7,784 bases of DNA, from the NCBI GenBank assembly GCA_903925445.1, contig CAIYFE010000278.1:1-7784 (forward strand). Reading direction: 5' to 3'. The stretch is from an uncultured Burkholderiales bacterium. Its GTDB lineage: Bacteria > Pseudomonadota > Gammaproteobacteria > Burkholderiales > Burkholderiaceae_C. The first letter of the stretch is position 1. The number at the start of each line of letters is the position of its first letter. Positions 1-6,618 of this stretch are shown here, piece after piece. The notes beneath the pieces are model-generated. The model searched no databases. It worked only from the letters and a program-made list of their open reading frames with translations, and was not told the origin of the DNA. Made by a program: the position numbers and the translations under genes.

Positions 1-705
1 ATCCAGCTCTTTGCCTTTGTCCAACATGAGTTGCAAGGCGCCTACCCACACCACCAACAACACCAACCCCAAGCTGTCGATGGGCAGCTTGCGCGTTGGT
101 GTTTCACGGTGACGATAAATGCCCCAGGTCACCCCAGCCGCAACCAAGCCCACTGGCACGTTGATGTAAAAAATCCAAGGCCAAGTCATGTTGTCCGTCA
201 ACCAGCCGCCCAACAAAGGTCCGACCACGGGCGCCACCAAAGTGGTCACGCCCCACAAAGCCAGCGCAGTTCCCGCCTTGGCGGGCGGGTAGCTGGAGAG
301 CAACAAGGTTTGCGACAAGGGAATCATGGGCCCGGCCACCAAGCCTTGCAGCACGCGAAACACGATCAACAGTTCGATGGAAGGCGCAAAGCCACACAGC
401 CAACTGCTCAACACAAACAACAAAATGCTGCTGATGAACAAGCGCACCGCGCCAAAGCGTTGTGTCAGCCATCCGGTCAGGGGCACCGAAATTGCGTTGG
501 CCACGCCAAAGCTGGTGATGACCCAAGTGCCTTGGCTTGGGCTCACGCCCAAATCGCCCGAGATGGCAGGAATCGACACGTTGGCAATGGACGAATCCAG
601 CACATTCATGAACGTCGCCAATGACAGCGACAAGGTGCCCAGCACCAAGGCAGCCCCGTGCAATGGCTCCAGTTTGGGTGGCACTTGGGCCGGTGTTTGC
701 GTCAT
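1..705 (-). CDS. emrB: EmrB-type DHA2 family MFS efflux permease (3' end missing)
   Basis: Inner-membrane drug:proton antiporter subunit of a tripartite pump, driven by the proton gradient. I translated this frame by hand: it starts MTQTPAQVPPKLEPLHG, stays open for 235 codons and runs off the left edge without a stop. Visible MFS signatures are a TM1 motif with LDSSIANVSIP (36-46), a motif A-like loop GWLTQRFG (78-85), FRVLQGLVAG after TM3 (116-125), and the antiporter motif C, APVVGPLLGG (158-167). At least six hydrophobic segments are present. Full DHA2 proteins have 14 segments and about 500 residues, so roughly half is missing. The ATG overlaps the stop of the EmrA gene in an ATGA (702-705), indicating translational coupling. 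The DHA2/EmrB assignment is firm; the substrate cannot be predicted. Confidence 0.95.
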   Translation of the reverse strand, partial: MTQTPAQVPPKLEPLHGAALVLGTLSLSLATFMNVLDSSIANVSIPAISGDLGVSPSQGTWVITSFGVANAISVPLTGWLTQRFGAVRLFISSILLFVLSSWLCGFAPSIELLIVFRVLQGLVAGPMIPLSQTLLLSSYPPAKAGTALALWGVTTLVAPVVGPLLGGWLTDNMTWPWIFYINVPVGLVAAGVTWGIYRHRETPTRKLPIDSLGLVLLVVWVGALQLMLDKGKELD

Positions 706-1910
706 GGTGCTTTGCTGCTTTGACCCAAGTTGGCAGCAATGATGCGCTGCACCTCAGCATCTGCAGCGGCTTGCAAACTGTCGTAGATGGTGGTGGCCGA
801 CACGGGCGCATCACGCTGCACATCGGCCAAAGTTTTGCCGCTTTGATCGGACGTGTCGACGTTGACATCCATGGACAAGCCCACGCGCAAAGGATGCGCT
901 GTCAATTCTTGGCTGTCCAACAAGATGCGCACGGGCACGCGTTGCACCACTTTGATCCAGTTGCCCGTGGCGTTTTGCGCGGGCAAGAGCGAGAAAGCAG
1001 CGCCTGTTCCAGCGCCCAATCCAGCCACTTTGCCGTGATAAATCACGCTCTTGCCATACACATCTGCCACCACTTCTGCGGGCTGGCCAATGCGCAATTC
1101 TTGCAACTGACTTTCTTTGAAGTTGGCATCCACCCACAGTTGATTCAACGCCACCATCGTCATCAACGGCGTTCCTGCTTGCACGCGCTGCCCCACTTGC
1201 ACGCTGCGTTTGGCAATGTGTCCATCGGTGGGTGCCAAGACTTCGCTGCGTTGAAATGCCAAGTAGGCTTCGCGCATTTTGGCGGCGGCTCGCGCCACGT
1301 TGGGGTGATCTTTGACCGAGGTGCCGTCGGTTTGGGTTTGGCCAGATTTGAGCTGTTCTTTGGCGGCGTTCAGTGCGGCTTGGGCAGCTTCAAAACTTTT
1401 CTTGGCCGCATCGAGCTGCGCGCTGGCATGTTGGAATTCTTCTTTGCTCACCGCTCCCGAGCTGACCAAGGGCGCACGACGATTGACGTCGTCTTGCGTG
1501 CGCGTCAATTCCACTTCAGCACGCGAGGCGTCGGCTTCGCGCAATCTGACTTGCGCATCCAAAGCCGAGCTGTTGGCAAACAACGAACGCACTTCACGCA
1601 CGGTTTGTGCCAACTGAGATTGCGCCTGCTCTAAAGCCACCTTGGCGTCGGCTTTGTCCAACTTGACCAGAGGCTGACCCGCTTTGACAAAGTCGGTTTC
1701 GTCGGCCTCAATGGACACCACCGTGCCTGCGACTTGGGGCGTGATTTGCAACACATTGCCAATCACATAAGCGTTGTCGGTGGTGACGTGGTGGCGTGAA
1801 AACACGAAATACCAAACGCTCCAAATCAAGGCAGCGCCAGCGACGACCATGGCAATGATTTGAAGCCCTTTGCGGCGTTTGTCGGCCATGGCTGTGGAGG
1901 AGTTAGTCAT
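702..1910 (-). CDS. emrA: EmrA/HlyD-family periplasmic adaptor subunit
   Basis: Membrane-fusion protein linking an EmrB-type pump to an outer-membrane channel. It has 402 residues, typical of EmrA. A short cytoplasmic tail with KRRKG (11-15) precedes one membrane anchor (about 17-37). Next come the first half of the lipoyl domain (about 55-90, VSIEADETDFVKAGQPLVKL), a long alanine- and glutamine-rich coiled-coil hairpin (about 92-222), and the second lipoyl half with APTDGHIAKRSVQVGQRV (226-243). The family signatures LWVDANFKESQL (258-269) and LLPAQNATGNWIKVVQRVPV (308-327) follow. The frame is open 17 codons further upstream, but that would overlap the preceding gene; ATG at 1910 leaves a 10-bp gap after its stop and has a weak AAAGA upstream. 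The stop overlaps the emrB start. The subfamily is clear; the transported compound is unknown. Confidence 0.95.
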   Translation of the reverse strand: MTNSSTAMADKRRKGLQIIAMVVAGAALIWSVWYFVFSRHHVTTDNAYVIGNVLQITPQVAGTVVSIEADETDFVKAGQPLVKLDKADAKVALEQAQSQLAQTVREVRSLFANSSALDAQVRLREADASRAEVELTRTQDDVNRRAPLVSSGAVSKEEFQHASAQLDAAKKSFEAAQAALNAAKEQLKSGQTQTDGTSVKDHPNVARAAAKMREAYLAFQRSEVLAPTDGHIAKRSVQVGQRVQAGTPLMTMVALNQLWVDANFKESQLQELRIGQPAEVVADVYGKSVIYHGKVAGLGAGTGAAFSLLPAQNATGNWIKVVQRVPVRILLDSQELTAHPLRVGLSMDVNVDTSDQSGKTLADVQRDAPVSATTIYDSLQAAADAEVQRIIAANLGQSSKAP

Positions 1911-1920
1911 ACAAATTCTT

Positions 1921-3348
1921 TCAAGGTTTTGTCGCGTTTGCGGGCTCGGACCAGCCGCCACCCAAAGCGGTCAACAAAGACACACGGTTGTTCAGGCTGC
2001 GCGCTCGCACATCGGCGCTTTGGCGTTGTTGCGTCAGCAATTGGCTTTGTGCGCGCAACAAGGCCAGCTTGTTGACCAAGCCCGCTTCGTAGCGTTGCGC
2101 GGTCATGTCATAGGTTTGTTGCGCCACTTGCAAAGCCTTGTCTTGCTCTTGCGCTTGGCGTTGCAAAGACTGTGTGGAGCTGATGGCATCGCTGGCTTGT
2201 TTGACAGCTTCCAACACCACGGCGTTGTAGTTGGCCACGGCGATGTTGGCTTCACCCTCGCGCCCGCGCAGTTGCGCACGCAACAAGCCGCCATCGAACA
2301 AAGGCAAATGCACGGCGGGAACGATGCCCGACTCTTGGCTGGTGCCTTTGAAAACTTTGGTCAAGTCGATGGCGTTGAATCCCGCAAACACGCCCAAGCT
2401 GACATTGGGATAAAACTGTTTGTGTGCCGCTTTGACGTCTTGCATCGACGCTTCCACGCGCCAGCGAGCAGCCACCACATCGGCGCGTCTGCCCAACAAA
2501 TCGGCACCCAAATCGACGGGCATGTCTTGCAATTGCAAGGCCTGTAGCTTGGGAGCGAGTTGATCCAAGGCTTGCGGGTTGAGGCCGCACAAGGTGGCCA
2601 ATTGGTGGCGCGCGATGGCGACTTGCTCCTCCAGCGCTTCGAGCTGCGCGCTGGCGTCCAACAACAAGGCATCCGATTGGCGTTGGTCAATTTGTGTATC
2701 CAAGCCCGCCAAGGCGCGGGATCGCACCAACTCGCGCGCCGCATTTTGTTGCGCCACGGTTTGTTCGGCCACTTCGCGCCAAGCCAACAACCGCGCCAAG
2801 CTGATGTAGCTGCGACTGACTTGCGCGGCCAAGCTCACGGCTGCTGCGGCCGTGTCGGCCCGCGCCGCTTGCACTTGCCCCATGGCCGCAGCCCACTCCG
2901 CTGCGTGAAGTCCAAACAAATCGGGCGACCAACCCAAACTCAACGTGGCCTCGCCGGTGTTGTAAATGTTGCCAGCCAACGGCGGTGGATAAATGCTGTT
3001 GGCCGTGAAGCGCTGGCGCGTCACGGTTGCATTGGCGTTGACTTGCGGCAGCGCTTGTGCGCGCGTTAAATCGGCAACCGCCAGCATCCGATCCATGCGC
3101 GCTTTGACAGCCGCCATATTGGGCTGGCCTTGCAAGGCTTGTTCGACCAAACGGTTGAGCTGCTCATCCCCGAGGCTGCGCCACCAGTCTTGCACCACCA
3201 AAGCCGTGGCTTGGCCATCTTTGAGTCCAGCGCTTTGCGCCGACATTTTTTGAGCGGGTTCGTGTGCAGTTCCAGAACTGGCACATGCGGTCAACAACAG
3301 GACGGCACACAAACAACTCGCACCCACGAAGGGGTTGCGTTTCAACAT
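1921..3348 (-). CDS. NodT/OprM-type outer-membrane efflux lipoprotein
   Basis: Outer-membrane factor of the TolC superfamily (RND/MFS efflux, NodT subgroup), forming the trimeric exit duct for the EmrAB pump encoded next. The 475-residue length fits. A lipoprotein signal peptide is visible: MLKRN, a hydrophobic core, then lipobox LTAC with Cys22 as the acylated residue. Two alpha-helical repeats of the family follow, including DWWRSLGDEQLNRLVEQAL near the N-terminus, SLGWSPDLFGLHAAEW (typical of NodT proteins) and GRRADVVAARWRVEASMQDV at the start of the second repeat. Two starts are possible: ATG at 3348 has GGA five bases upstream, and ATG at 3354 has GGTGA four bases upstream, adding only Met-Phe. 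The much longer open frame up to 3486 overlaps the upstream gene and would bury the signal peptide. The gap to the upstream stop is 4-10 bp, so it is co-transcribed. Confidence 0.94.
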   Translation of the reverse strand: MLKRNPFVGASCLCAVLLLTACASSGTAHEPAQKMSAQSAGLKDGQATALVVQDWWRSLGDEQLNRLVEQALQGQPNMAAVKARMDRMLAVADLTRAQALPQVNANATVTRQRFTANSIYPPPLAGNIYNTGEATLSLGWSPDLFGLHAAEWAAAMGQVQAARADTAAAAVSLAAQVSRSYISLARLLAWREVAEQTVAQQNAARELVRSRALAGLDTQIDQRQSDALLLDASAQLEALEEQVAIARHQLATLCGLNPQALDQLAPKLQALQLQDMPVDLGADLLGRRADVVAARWRVEASMQDVKAAHKQFYPNVSLGVFAGFNAIDLTKVFKGTSQESGIVPAVHLPLFDGGLLRAQLRGREGEANIAVANYNAVVLEAVKQASDAISSTQSLQRQAQEQDKALQVAQQTYDMTAQRYEAGLVNKLALLRAQSQLLTQQRQSADVRARSLNNRVSLLTALGGGWSEPANATKP

Positions 3349-3358
3349 AAACATCCAA

Positions 3359-4240
3359 TCACCAAGAATCGTCGCCACCGCTGGCAACATCGTTGCCGGC
3401 ATTGTCCCAGCCATCACCCGCGCCTGCGTCAAAGCTGCCAAAGTCTGCGGGGGCTGGGTTGTCGATGGGCACATAACCTGAACCATCGACCGAACCCGCT
3501 GCGCTTGGATAAGCCTGCCCCACGCGCTGCTCGCCTTCCATGGCGCGCGACAAAGCGTAGCCAGCGGCCAAGCCTGTCAAACCGCCGACCACAGCGCCCG
3601 TCATGGTCGAACCCGAGCTGGGTGGTGCATAACCGGGGGGGTAATTGGGCGCATACCCGGGCGGGTAAGCAGCGGGCGCGTTGGGTGTGTATTGCGCACC
3701 AAAACCGCGAGGCGCAAGCGACGCGTCCACCACCGTGACCGCGGGTTGACGGCGGCGAATCAGCAACGCCACCACCACCAGCAAAGCAATGCCAACCCAA
3801 ACAGCCGTCAAAGACACCCCGCTTTGCGCCGTTTGTACGGGCACCGCTGGCGTTTGAACCACCGCTGCGGTGGGCGTTTTAGCGCCTAAATTGGCGTTGG
3901 CAGCCAAGCCTGAGACTTTTTCAAACAAGGCATTGAATTGCTCAGGTTGGTGGGTGAATTTGAGCGAAGGCTCCAGCGATTTGGCTTCTTTGAGCTCTTG
4001 CGCTGCTTGGGCGTAATGCCCCTCGCGCGCCAGCACTTCGCCCAATTCGTAATGGGCTTTGGCGCTTTGCGGTTTTTCTTGAATCACTTCGCGCAGCATC
4101 GATTCGGCTTGCGCCAAATGCCCAGCATCGACCGCCGCTTCAATGTCTTTGGGGCTTGGAAGTGCCAAAGCACCGAGGCTCACGCCCACCATCGCCACAC
4201 AAACTACACCTTTGACGAACGCAACAAACCTCTTCGACAT
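3359..4240 (-). CDS. TPR-containing membrane protein with glycine-rich, acidic C-terminus
   Basis: Function unknown; 293 residues. Visible parts: a signal peptide (1-26, MSKRFVAF, hydrophobic core, likely cut in ALA|LP); one to two TPR-like helical pairs at about 31-92 (AAVDAGHLAQAESMLREVI, AHYELGEVLAREGHYAQAAQ); a linker rich in Ala, Thr, Val and Pro (about 119-140); a membrane segment (143-162) followed by RRR; a tandem YPPGYAP repeat (192-198, 200-206); a glycine-zipper-like segment with GAVVGGLTGLAAG (215-227); and an acidic Gly/Asp tail ending GGDDSW. If the signal peptide is cleaved, the TPR part is periplasmic and the tail cytoplasmic. ATG at 4240 is chosen because AAGGA lies five bases upstream; ATG at 4246 is in frame. 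It is first in the efflux operon, only 4-10 bp from the channel gene, so a link to efflux assembly is possible but unproven. Confidence 0.85.
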   Translation of the reverse strand: MSKRFVAFVKGVVCVAMVGVSLGALALPSPKDIEAAVDAGHLAQAESMLREVIQEKPQSAKAHYELGEVLAREGHYAQAAQELKEAKSLEPSLKFTHQPEQFNALFEKVSGLAANANLGAKTPTAAVVQTPAVPVQTAQSGVSLTAVWVGIALLVVVALLIRRRQPAVTVVDASLAPRGFGAQYTPNAPAAYPPGYAPNYPPGYAPPSSGSTMTGAVVGGLTGLAAGYALSRAMEGEQRVGQAYPSAAGSVDGSGYVPIDNPAPADFGSFDAGAGDGWDNAGNDVASGGDDSW

Positions 4241-4245
4241 GAACA

Positions 4246-4250
4246 TCCTT
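4246..4250 (-). promoter_or_regulatory. Shine-Dalgarno AAGGA deciding the TPR gene start
   Basis: On the minus strand the sequence reads AAAGGATGTTCATG. AAGGA is five bases before the ATG at 4240 but overlaps the first ATG (4246), which favours the second ATG. Confidence 0.6.
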
Positions 4251-4320
4251 TGGGAAAACAAACACGATTGCCTTACTTGTGGCGCTATTTTGCAGTTGCA
4301 ATGTGACGCCAACGTAAAGC

Positions 4321-4355
4321 AAAAACGGCATCGTCTAATATGCAGACGATACCGT
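4321..4355 (-). terminator. Interrupted dyad plus T-run: intrinsic terminator, possibly also an operator
   Basis: Read on the minus strand, the arm ACGGTATCGTCT is followed by a 7-base loop GCATATT and the arm AGACGATGCCGT. Eleven of twelve positions pair (arms 4344-4355 and 4325-4336), and the second arm runs into TTTTT, then GCTTT. It starts about 36 bases after the aminotransferase stop, as expected for a Rho-independent terminator of the three-gene operon. The same dyad lies 85 bases upstream of the efflux operon. Its symmetry, arm length and spacing also resemble operators of TetR-type efflux repressors; that second role is inference. Confidence 0.6.
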
Positions 4356-4364
4356 CAATTGCAA
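4337..4364 (-). promoter_or_regulatory. Weak candidate sigma70 promoter for the efflux operon
   Basis: On the minus strand TTGCAA (4364-4359) and CATATT (4342-4337) are separated by 16 bases; each matches consensus at four of six positions. A TTGACG (4358-4353) overlaps it as an alternative -35. The putative -10 falls in the loop of the dyad, which would fit repression by a bound dimer. No better promoter is visible before the TPR gene, but the match is weak. Confidence 0.2.
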
Positions 4365-4390
4365 GTCCCTTTGTTTTGCCAATGATTAAA

Positions 4391-5701
4391 TCATGCCGCT
4401 TGCACAGCCAATCTCATGGCCTGCGTGGCCATGTCTTCAAGCCAGCCCAAGTCCAGGTCTGAGTGCGCCTCACAAATAAACCAAGGCTCACGCGAGTCGG
4501 GCTCCAACATCACGCCCAAATCGATCAAATGCCACGCAAAGCGTTGGTACAAGGCGCTGTCGGTGCGTCGCCAATCGCGGTAGTTGGTGGGCACATCGGG
4601 CGTGAAATGAATGCCCAACATGGCGGGCGGACCCGCAAACGCATGATCGATGCCCGCTTGGGTGAACACGCGTCCCAAGACAGCGCGGATGTCGTTGCCC
4701 ACGCGATCAATGGTTGACATGGCATCGGTGTGCGTGAGCACGTCCAAGGTGGCGTGCGCCGCGCTGATGGCGATCATGTTGGCGGTGTAAGTGCCCCCGT
4801 GCACGACGCCGCCGGGGTGCGAGCCGACCACATCCATGACTTCGGCGCGTCCACCAAAGGCCGCCACCGGATAGCCGTTGCCCATGGCCTTGGCGAAAGT
4901 GGTCAAGTCGGCATAAATGCCGTAAAGCGCTTGTGCCCCGCCTTTGGCCACGCGAAATCCTGTTTTGACTTCGTCCAAGATCAGTTGGGTGCCGTGCTGG
5001 GTACACAAGTCGCGCAAGCGTTGCAACCACGCAGGCGTGGCCGAAATGCTGCCGGCGTTGCCAATGATGGGCTCCAGCAGCACGGCGGCCAAGCGCTGGT
5101 GTTGGTCGGCAAACAACTGCTCCAAGCCAGCAAAGTCATTGAGCACCAACAGGTCGACCAAGGAACGGGTGCGCTCTGGAATGCCAGCGCCAAAAGGAAT
5201 GATGGACGGCGCGGCCTGGTGCTCGGGTTGCCAATGCTCGAGGTCGGACTTCCACATCATTTCATCGTTCAAACCGTGAAAGCTGCCTTCCACAATCGCC
5301 ACGCGCTCGCGCCCCGTGAAGCCACGGGCGGTGCGAATGGCGCCCATCACAGCTTCGGTGCCCGAGTTGGCAAAACGCATCTTGTCGATTTGTGGACACA
5401 AGGCTTTGACTTGTTGCACCACCTGCGCATCCAAAGCCGATGAAAAGCCCGACAAGGTGCCCGATTGCGTAATTTGGCGAATCACCGCGTTGTCCACCCG
5501 CGCGTCTCGGTAGCCCAAGATGATGGGGCCGTAGCCCAAGCGAAAGTCCACATAGGTTTTGCCATCGCAATCGGTCAAACGGCAGCCCTTGGCACTTTGA
5601 ACAAACACCGTGCGCTGGGTGCCCCAGTAGCGGTAGTTTTCAGCCACGCCTTGGGGCATGTGGCGATAGGCTTCGCTCATCAAGCGCGACTGCTGGCTCA
5701 T
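4391..5701 (-). CDS. Class III PLP-dependent aminotransferase (glutamate-1-semialdehyde aminomutase-like)
   Basis: Fold-type I PLP enzyme of 436 residues, the usual length for the family; cytoplasmic. Class III landmarks are all present: SGTEAVMGAIRTARG (113-127, phosphate-binding region), FHG (141-143, ring-stacking region), LILDEVKTGFR (240-250, with Asp243 for the pyridine nitrogen), TTFAKAMGNGYP (267-278, Lys271 as the Schiff-base lysine) and GGTYTANMIA (302-311). The pattern is closest to HemL-like members, but the N-terminal HemL hallmark GGVNSPVR is replaced by PQGVAENYRYWG (16-27). A housekeeping aminomutase for haem synthesis is therefore unlikely; an omega- or beta-amino acid or amino-ketone transaminase is more probable. 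ATG at 5701 overlaps the dehydrogenase stop as ATGA. The upstream open frame to 5908 is discarded because it lies inside the dehydrogenase gene. The substrate is unknown. Confidence 0.93.
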   Translation of the reverse strand: MSQQSRLMSEAYRHMPQGVAENYRYWGTQRTVFVQSAKGCRLTDCDGKTYVDFRLGYGPIILGYRDARVDNAVIRQITQSGTLSGFSSALDAQVVQQVKALCPQIDKMRFANSGTEAVMGAIRTARGFTGRERVAIVEGSFHGLNDEMMWKSDLEHWQPEHQAAPSIIPFGAGIPERTRSLVDLLVLNDFAGLEQLFADQHQRLAAVLLEPIIGNAGSISATPAWLQRLRDLCTQHGTQLILDEVKTGFRVAKGGAQALYGIYADLTTFAKAMGNGYPVAAFGGRAEVMDVVGSHPGGVVHGGTYTANMIAISAAHATLDVLTHTDAMSTIDRVGNDIRAVLGRVFTQAGIDHAFAGPPAMLGIHFTPDVPTNYRDWRRTDSALYQRFAWHLIDLGVMLEPDSREPWFICEAHSDLDLGWLEDMATQAMRLAVQAA

Positions 5702-6618
5702 GCTTTGGACTCCACGGCTTGGCCATGAGGCGGTCGCAACATCAGACCCACGCGTTCTTCCAGCAACTTGACCACATGCAGCTCCGCTGCTTCGGGGCCG
5801 TAGGTTGTCATGGCCTCTTGAAACAACGATTGCGCGACGCCACCCATGGTCAAGCTGTAGCCTTGGGAATGCGCAATTTCGTTGACCAAGCGCAGGTCTT
5901 TGCAACACAAGGCGAGCGAAAAACTGGGATCGTAATGGCCCGCAAAAATCGACGGCACATCGTGTTCAGCCACCCAGCTGTTGCCCGCGCTGGACTTGAT
6001 GGCTTCCCACACGGTGTCCAAAGGAATGCCTGCTTTGGCGCCCAACATCAAGCCTTCGCCAATGGCTGCGGCGCTGACAAACCACAGCAAGTTGGTCAAC
6101 AGCTTGATGGTGGCGCCGTTGCCGGGCTCGCCCACGTGAAAAATCTTTTCGCCGATGACGTCAAAAATCGGTTTGTGTTTTTCAAAACATGCTTTGTCGC
6201 CGCCCACAAAAATGGACAAACGCCCCAAAGCCGCGAAATCGACCGCATTGGTCACAGGCGCTTCCAGGAAATCCACTTGCCGTGTTTTGCCCAGCGCCAC
6301 CAGCTCGCGCACCAAATCGACTGCGCTGGTGGAGGTGTCAATCACGGTGGTGCCCGCACGAACATGCGCCATCACGCCTTGCTCGCCCAGCATGACTTGG
6401 CGCACTTGGTCGGGTCCGGGCAATGACGCCATGACCACATCGGCTTGCGCCGCCGCTTGCGCCAAACTTGGCGCCCAATGTGCGCCCAAATCCAGCAAAT
6501 TCTGGGCTTTGGCTTTGACCACATCGAACACGGTCAGCTCGTAACCGGCCTTGAGCAAATTGGCCGCCATGGGGTTTCCCATGTTGCCAACGCCAACAAA
6601 CAACAAACGGGGTTTCAT
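5698..6618 (-). CDS. NAD(P)-dependent beta-hydroxyacid dehydrogenase (3-hydroxyisobutyrate dehydrogenase-like)
   Basis: Cytosolic oxidoreductase of the 6-phosphogluconate / 3-hydroxyisobutyrate dehydrogenase superfamily; 306 residues, close to the family norm of about 290-300. The N-terminal Rossmann motif is FVGVGNMGNPMAANLLKAGY (7-26), with V10 where Leu is common. VIDTSTSAVD (92-101) corresponds to the conserved DxST segment. The catalytic-lysine region is GNGATIKLLTNLL (166-178), with Lys172 the expected general acid/base and Asn176 the conserved Asn. KDLRL (240-244) is the conserved C-terminal KD motif. Odd feature: the substrate-binding segment, usually APVSGG, reads EAPVTNAV (119-126), so a substrate other than 3-hydroxyisobutyrate or tartronate semialdehyde is likely. 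Both ends overlap neighbours by ATGA, which fixes the start and implies coupled expression with the methyltransferase and aminotransferase. Confidence 0.93.
   Translation of the reverse strand: MKPRLLFVGVGNMGNPMAANLLKAGYELTVFDVVKAKAQNLLDLGAHWAPSLAQAAAQADVVMASLPGPDQVRQVMLGEQGVMAHVRAGTTVIDTSTSAVDLVRELVALGKTRQVDFLEAPVTNAVDFAALGRLSIFVGGDKACFEKHKPIFDVIGEKIFHVGEPGNGATIKLLTNLLWFVSAAAIGEGLMLGAKAGIPLDTVWEAIKSSAGNSWVAEHDVPSIFAGHYDPSFSLALCCKDLRLVNEIAHSQGYSLTMGGVAQSLFQEAMTTYGPEAAELHVVKLLEERVGLMLRPPHGQAVESKA

Noticed and set aside
104..868. 254-codon minus-strand frame overlapping emrB and the end of emrA
   Set aside because: The emrB frame over the same DNA has clear MFS motifs and membrane segments; this frame has none.
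621..1634. 337-codon plus-strand reading frame
   Set aside because: It lies antisense to emrA, which has full family signatures. The product is His- and Gln-rich with no recognisable domain, as expected of a shadow.
1870..2547. 225-codon plus-strand frame across the adaptor/channel junction
   Set aside because: It is antisense to two confident genes and low in complexity (His, Gln, Leu).
3355..3486. N-terminal extension of the outer-membrane channel protein
   Set aside because: It overlaps the TPR gene and would place the lipoprotein signal peptide internally.
4730..5443. 237-codon plus-strand frame
   Set aside because: It is antisense to the aminotransferase, whose catalytic motifs are intact.
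5702..5908. 69-residue N-terminal extension of the aminotransferase
   Set aside because: It lies wholly within the dehydrogenase gene and has no homology-like features; the ATGA overlap gives the natural start.
5719..6426. 235-codon plus-strand frame
   Set aside because: It is antisense to the dehydrogenase and has no domain-like features.
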